Positions 6,101 to 8,459 of a DNA stretch of 8,459 nt are shown here, in pieces (position 1 is the first letter of the stretch; each line of letters begins with the position of its first letter). The DNA comes from a bacterium. Its GTDB lineage: Bacteria > Planctomycetota > J058 > JACQDU01. The stretch is taken from positions 1 through 8,459 of the forward strand of contig JACQDU010000312.1 in NCBI GenBank assembly GCA_016200955.1, given 5' to 3'. The position numbers and the translations under genes were made by a program. A model generated the notes under the pieces. The model made no database searches. It was not told where the DNA came from and saw only the letters and a list, made by a program, of their open reading frames with translations.

Positions 6101-7707
6101 ATGAGACGCTTCTTCTCCGCATCCGACTTCCGGGCGTACTCGCTGAACTTCTCCTCGGTAGTGGCGAGCTTCGCTTTGAGCTCGGCGATCTCGGCAGTCG
6201 CACGCGCAAGGTCGGCGACGGACCCATCGAGGTCGCCCTTCAACCGCTTCACCTCGGCGCGGTTCTTCCATGCTCGGGCGTCATGCGGGTCCAGCTCGAG
6301 CGCGCGTGAGGCGTCGGCGATTGCCCCGTCGAGGTCGCCCTTCGCGACCTTCGCGAGACCACGCGCCGCCCAGGCATCCGTGTTCTTCGGATCGAGCTCG
6401 ATCGCCTTCGTGATGTCGCGAATGCACCCGTCGGGGTCCGCCTCGGCTCGTCGCGCGATCACGTCGACGGCCTCGCGCCACGGAATCTTCCTCAGCGAGA
6501 TCGTGACTCTCTCGTGAATCTCGGGATCCACGACGACGTTTCGGCCCACGCGACGACCGATCGTGTCCATGACCTCCCGGAGGTCGGCGTCGTCGACGAC
6601 GATGTCGATCTCCCGCTTGAGCTGCGCGTCCTTGGCGCGGCGGTCGAGGAACTTCGTGATGTCCTTGCCTTGGTCGTTGCTCTCGGGACGCTCCTTGGGA
6701 GGCTCAGGCTTTGCGAGAGGCTTGCCCGGCAGGGGAGGAGGCTCCGAGCTCGAGTGAGAAAGCCCCTTGCGCTCGGCGTCGGCAAGCTTGTCCCTCAGAG
6801 CAACCAGGGCCGCGCCGTCGAGCGCAGCGCGCTCCTTCGCGGGCATTGAGCCCCAGTTCGACGGATCGTCACCATGTCCATACTCGTCAATTCCGTTCTT
6901 GCCGAAGCTGTAAGTGTCGAACGAGTCCCCCGCACGTTCGACGTTCCTCTTCCGCGGAAGGTCAATGATCCTGGCTCGCGTGTTGTTCCAACCGGGCCGC
7001 TTACCATTGGGAATCGTGCACGTGCTTGTGTCCATCGCGAGCGACTTGCCCGTCGTGTAATAGATGACCCCAGCCGTGTTGACCTCGAAGTAGCGATCGC
7101 CCGTGCTTCCAGGAAGCGCCGGGTTCCCACTGTTGAACCAGAGGAGCTCGCCCGTCTTCGGCGAGTAGGCACCCAAGAACATGTAGCCTTGCTTGGTCCC
7201 CGAGCCGAGCACGCTGTCGATCAGACCCGTGTTTTTGAGCTCCGTCAGGAGGCCGTAATCGTCGTTGCCGTCTTGCTCCTTGTCGCCGTCTCGGAAGAGG
7301 ATCTCCTGCGTGTTGGCCGTCCTGAGTGCCGCGATCCGGCTCGCCTCCTCACCGTGCTTGCGACTCGACAAGAGAGACGACACCGCGACTTCGACGAAGA
7401 TGAGCAAGGCCGCCGCCGCGCTGACCCAGACGATCGCCTGCGACTTGAGGGAGCTCTTGACCCTGGCCGGCCTGAGGGGCGCCGTGGCCTTCTTCGCTTC
7501 CTCCTCGATGATCTTCAAACGAAGGTTCTCGAGAACCCCGGCCGGCGGCTCCTCGGAGGCAGAGACCTCGAGCAACGAAGCGAGCTTCGAGCTCTTCTCC
7601 CTGCAAGAAGCACACTCATCCAGGTGAGCCCTGAGGCTCGCTTCCTTCTCGGACAGTCCATCCACCAGCAGCAGCGAGAGCTCGTGGATCTCGGGGCAGT
7701 TCTTCAT
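3181..7707 (-). CDS. Giant transmembrane anti-sigma factor: zinc finger, TM, pilin-like, STN-like, TPR, coiled coil, VIT, VWA, TPR, DUF2135-like
   Basis: A 1508-residue membrane protein, probably the regulator of the sigma factor encoded immediately upstream. Residues 4-45 are a zinc-finger anti-sigma module (Cys4, then His28-x3-Cys32-x2-Cys35). One membrane helix spans about 91-113, placing the rest outside the cytoplasm. Residues 119-236 resemble a pilin/pseudopilin C-terminal domain (LRTANTQE, GTKQGYMF, STGDRYFEV, AGVIYY). Then come a Pro-rich linker (320-345), an STN-like fold (364-419), TPRs (423-500), a coiled coil (500-557), a VIT domain (about 600-757) and a VWA domain (865-1025) with MIDAS residues Asp872, Ser874, Ser876, Thr942 and Asp968. 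A VIT-associated tail (ASFLILETDHEYKQYQI, 1147-1163), TPRs (1258-1342) and a DUF2135-like domain (1393-1478) follow. ATG at 7707 is chosen because it lies one base after the sigma stop. Domain calls are pattern recognition; zinc finger, VIT/VWA and TPR are the firmest. Confidence 0.9.
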   Translation of the reverse strand: MKNCPEIHELSLLLVDGLSEKEASLRAHLDECASCREKSSKLASLLEVSASEEPPAGVLENLRLKIIEEEAKKATAPLRPARVKSSLKSQAIVWVSAAAALLIFVEVAVSSLLSSRKHGEEASRIAALRTANTQEILFRDGDKEQDGNDDYGLLTELKNTGLIDSVLGSGTKQGYMFLGAYSPKTGELLWFNSGNPALPGSTGDRYFEVNTAGVIYYTTGKSLAMDTSTCTIPNGKRPGWNNTRARIIDLPRKRNVERAGDSFDTYSFGKNGIDEYGHGDDPSNWGSMPAKERAALDGAALVALRDKLADAERKGLSHSSSEPPPLPGKPLAKPEPPKERPESNDQGKDITKFLDRRAKDAQLKREIDIVVDDADLREVMDTIGRRVGRNVVVDPEIHERVTISLRKIPWREAVDVIARRAEADPDGCIRDITKAIELDPKNTDAWAARGLAKVAKGDLDGAIADASRALELDPHDARAWKNRAEVKRLKGDLDGSVADLARATAEIAELKAKLATTEEKFSEYARKSDAEKKRLIDEGVRLVFERERLRERLSETRDYAAGEISPAQRLATTTELRTKAPALLARPDGADQRELPLSALRVSTILMATRARTLIDCTFENPHNTQLQGTLMIRLPEGASPCYLGMFQGAGLPHAVGPLTLGSLLPPVLDDPSMLLSRRIALPSSWYANGASVDWGTLRPAEVVEEKQAKVVYEQVTRRRVDPALMEWSGGNNFSTRIFPIPALSRKRVFFVYDQPAPDLGGRATLALPVPDKLPPAFRLEVAADPRAWQGAALLTAKGEQALVPSGKFLRATLECANEGSFLLVATPRTAAVRAGFGESAGVPGSLVHARISPSVKMLEGRKTGSAVFLLDTSLSQRAKLAPSCGRLLRAILEKDASIERFQVVTFDVLAKPLFEGWRENKPEQRETTLKEVESLWLEGATSLEAGLACLERTVPQGEHPTFFLLSDAQVTWGEEDPRELERAFPRIMSERWICYQIGDSALARPVVERLVRSGGRVVPIVSSQEIDAAALAHALTPAVLRSVHVDGAQASDLVVAGKPRSLFPGEVLEVAFRCPQGVDPRKAAVVVETESGAERFSLETASDQDAVSARAWAELTATSLLDLGDQDADRAAVGLSQAFALANRVASFLILETDHEYKQYQIRTEDLDLSRLTLLAASREERRPIGAPDTKALDARALAFLEKIASLTSTPWQRPSWPKPTAESFDRPKSAFAAGECGGKTGERLDPVLVWSETARRAQAGRGDEALRIVSSIVEESPRDARALRLAGFALMSLGRYEDARAIFARTRVVRPFEPQAHLCEALALEALGRSGEAALRYEIVLAGSFDPRFDRFAKDSARRLYARLLSRIGAAGEERTRELALADVSPFPAHEAHIFWNLDDTDVDLHVRETAGPYEVSYRNMTSPTGGLLHGDNTTGLGPEIYTHPRAEPATISLDYFGTRSVEGTVPAAALLVYFKGDASYQETIVSAAILPREKANLVLYKSGEK
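3994..4014. repeat. Perfect 9-bp palindrome with TGC loop inside the anti-sigma gene
   Basis: GCATTCGCC (3994-4002) and GGCGAATGC (4006-4014) are perfect reverse complements around TGC. On the coding strand it encodes AFAAGEC in a poorly structured linker between the VWA tail and the C-terminal TPRs, keeping frame. It looks like a small repetitive palindromic element that has landed in a tolerant linker; only one copy is in this window, so that origin is an inference. Confidence 0.55.
6227..6342 (-). repeat. Direct repeat from a duplicated TPR unit
   Basis: TCGAGGTCGCCCTT occurs at 6227-6240 and 6329-6342, exactly 102 bases or 34 codons apart, which is one TPR unit. The encoded residues are KGDLDG in both copies, at 456-461 and 490-495 of the protein. 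The near identity of the DNA suggests a fairly recent unit duplication, or selection for the same codons. Confidence 0.7.
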
Positions 7708-7708
7708 G

Positions 7709-8320
7709 TCACACCAATCCCAGCCTGGAAGCGGCTCCACTCAAGGCTTCGAGGGCATCCTGCAGGTCGCGCTTGACGGTCGCGACGGAGCATTCGTGGA
7801 TCCGGGCGATCTCCTCGTAGGAGAGACCCTGGCCGCGCGCGAAGACGAAGGCGGCGAGCTTCCTCGCGGGCAGCTTGTCTTCCGTGGCGCGCATGATCGC
7901 GAGGCAAGCGTCCCCTTCGGCGGCCGCGCCCGCGGGGCCGGTCTCTCTCGAAGCTCCCGCGGCCTCCGCGAGAGACTCGGAATCGAGCGCGGAGAGGCGG
8001 CGGCTCTTCTTCCTCGAGTCCTGGCTCACGTGGCTCGCGATCGTGAACAGCCAGGGCCTGAGAGGCCGGCCGCGGTCGAACCGACCGAGCGCCTTGTAGG
8101 CGCGGAAGAACGTCTCCTGCAGCGAATCGGCCGCGGCGTGCTCGTCGCCCTTGTGCATCGCTCTCAGGAAGCCGAACACGGCGGGCGCGTGGCGCGCATA
8201 GAGCTGCTCGAAGGCGTCCTTCGCCTCGAGACAGCGCTCGATGAGCTCGGCGTCCGTCGGCTCGGCCCGCGTGATCGTCACCACATCCTCATTACGATCG
8301 AGGGCGCCCCCTCGGGTCAC
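7709..8320 (-). CDS. ECF-type RNA polymerase sigma factor
   Basis: A 203-residue sigma-70 family factor. Region 2 covers about residues 34-109: AFEQLYARHAPAVFGFLRAM (36-55) for core binding, then ADSLQETFFRAYKALGRF (64-81), and PWLFTIASHVSQDSRKKSRR (89-108) for -10 recognition and melting. Region 4 covers about 140-193, with the helix-turn-helix LSYEEIARIHECSVATVKRD (166-185) for the -35 element. The linker (114-136) is Ala/Glu/Gly-rich. The stop is one base from the ATG of the giant anti-sigma gene, so the two should be co-translated and act as a pair: the sigma factor is held at the membrane until a signal arrives. The GTG at 8320 has GAGG eight bases upstream and overlaps the stop of a preceding reading frame as GTGA. 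A second GTG at 8281 with GAGGA four bases upstream is a good alternative. Such factors often activate their own operon, but no such promoter is visible. Confidence 0.92.
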   Translation of the reverse strand: MTRGGALDRNEDVVTITRAEPTDAELIERCLEAKDAFEQLYARHAPAVFGFLRAMHKGDEHAAADSLQETFFRAYKALGRFDRGRPLRPWLFTIASHVSQDSRKKSRRLSALDSESLAEAAGASRETGPAGAAAEGDACLAIMRATEDKLPARKLAAFVFARGQGLSYEEIARIHECSVATVKRDLQDALEALSGAASRLGLV

Positions 8321-8459
8321 GAGGTGAGCCTCGCCGGGGCCTCACGGAACTTCAAGGGGCCCGGTTCGAGCCGCCTGACATGGAAGGCGAGCCTCACCCG
8401 ATCGGGAATGAGCTTCACCCGACCCCGGGAGAGCTTCCTACCGGAACCGGAACCGGAAC
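8317..8459 (-). CDS. Possible C-terminal end of an unrecognised basic protein (cut by window edge)
   Basis: On the minus strand one frame is open from the right edge to a TGA at 8319-8317, giving 46 residues. The TGA overlaps the sigma factor GTG start as GTGA, the usual sign of translational coupling within an operon, and third positions are mostly G or C. The peptide begins with a short Ser-Gly run and is built of six seven-residue units that each end in a basic residue plus Leu or Phe (RKL, VKL, VRL, RRL, LKF, ARL). I do not recognise a family. If real, it is the upstream gene of the sigma/anti-sigma operon. The alternative is that this is a non-coding promoter region with phased direct repeats. 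I lean slightly to coding, with low certainty. Confidence 0.4.
   Translation of the reverse strand, partial: SGSGSGRKLSRGRVKLIPDRVRLAFHVRRLEPGPLKFREAPARLTS
8326..8451. repeat. Six degenerate tandem units of 21 nt
   Basis: A seven-base core recurs at exactly 21-base steps on the plus strand: GAGCCTC at 8326, GAACTTC at 8347, GAGCCGC at 8368, GAGCCTC at 8389, GAGCTTC at 8410 and GAGCTTC at 8431. The rest of each unit is diverged; the 8389 and 8410 units share 12 of 13 leading bases. The period equals seven codons, and also two turns of the DNA helix, so it fits either a repeat-containing protein tail or phased binding sites. Confidence 0.6.
8441..8459. repeat. Hexanucleotide tandem repeat (CCGGAA) running to the window edge
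   Basis: CCGGAA is repeated three times perfectly from 8441, followed by C at 8459. The array may go on beyond the window. In the minus-strand frame described at 8317-8459 it would encode Ser-Gly repeats. Confidence 0.6.

Noticed and set aside
8346..8378. GGAACTT resembling an ECF sigma -35 element on the plus strand
   Set aside because: No matching -10 element at 15-17 bases, and it is one unit of the 21-base repeat array pointing away from the sigma gene.
1..8459. CRISPR array, tRNA, rRNA or insertion sequence
   Set aside because: No regularly spaced 25-40 base repeats, no tRNA arms, no rRNA-like sequence, and no transposase motifs or terminal inverted repeats were seen.

Overview
The window is GC-rich bacterial DNA, about 70% GC by eye, with GTG starts and strong G/C third positions. 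Its protein families (ECF sigma factors, a Hanks-type kinase, a zinc-finger anti-sigma protein with VIT/VWA, TPR, pilin-like and DUF2135-like parts) suggest a complex signalling bacterium such as a planctomycete, myxobacterium or related uncultured lineage. No rRNA or housekeeping gene is present, so the phylum cannot be fixed.

Layout, left to right. (1) The 5' end of an ECF-type sigma factor gene on the minus strand, cut by the left edge. (2) A gene-free stretch of about 350 bp crowded with inverted repeats. (3) A MATE-family exporter on the plus strand. (4) A soluble Ser/Thr protein kinase on the plus strand. Its N-terminus is half of a receiver domain, and the missing half seems to lie just upstream in another frame, separated by one extra G. 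(5) Convergent to it, a 4.5-kb minus-strand gene for a 1508-residue anti-sigma protein. (6) Immediately upstream of that, its likely partner ECF sigma factor, separated by one base. (7) At the right edge, a probable further minus-strand gene whose stop overlaps the sigma start (GTGA) and which shows a 21-nt periodicity.

The central system is the sigma/anti-sigma pair at 3181-8320. The anti-sigma protein starts with a zinc-binding sigma-binding module, crosses the membrane once, and then presents about 1400 residues outside the cytoplasm: a pilin-like domain, a secretin/TonB short N-terminal (STN)-like domain, TPRs, a coiled coil, a VIT plus VWA core with an intact-looking MIDAS metal site, more TPRs and a DUF2135-like C-terminal domain. 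This looks like a large transmembrane receptor that releases the sigma factor on an external or envelope cue. The ligand and regulon cannot be read from the window. The other sigma factor, the kinase and the exporter may be part of the same signalling neighbourhood, but nothing in the sequence ties them directly to the sigma/anti-sigma pair.
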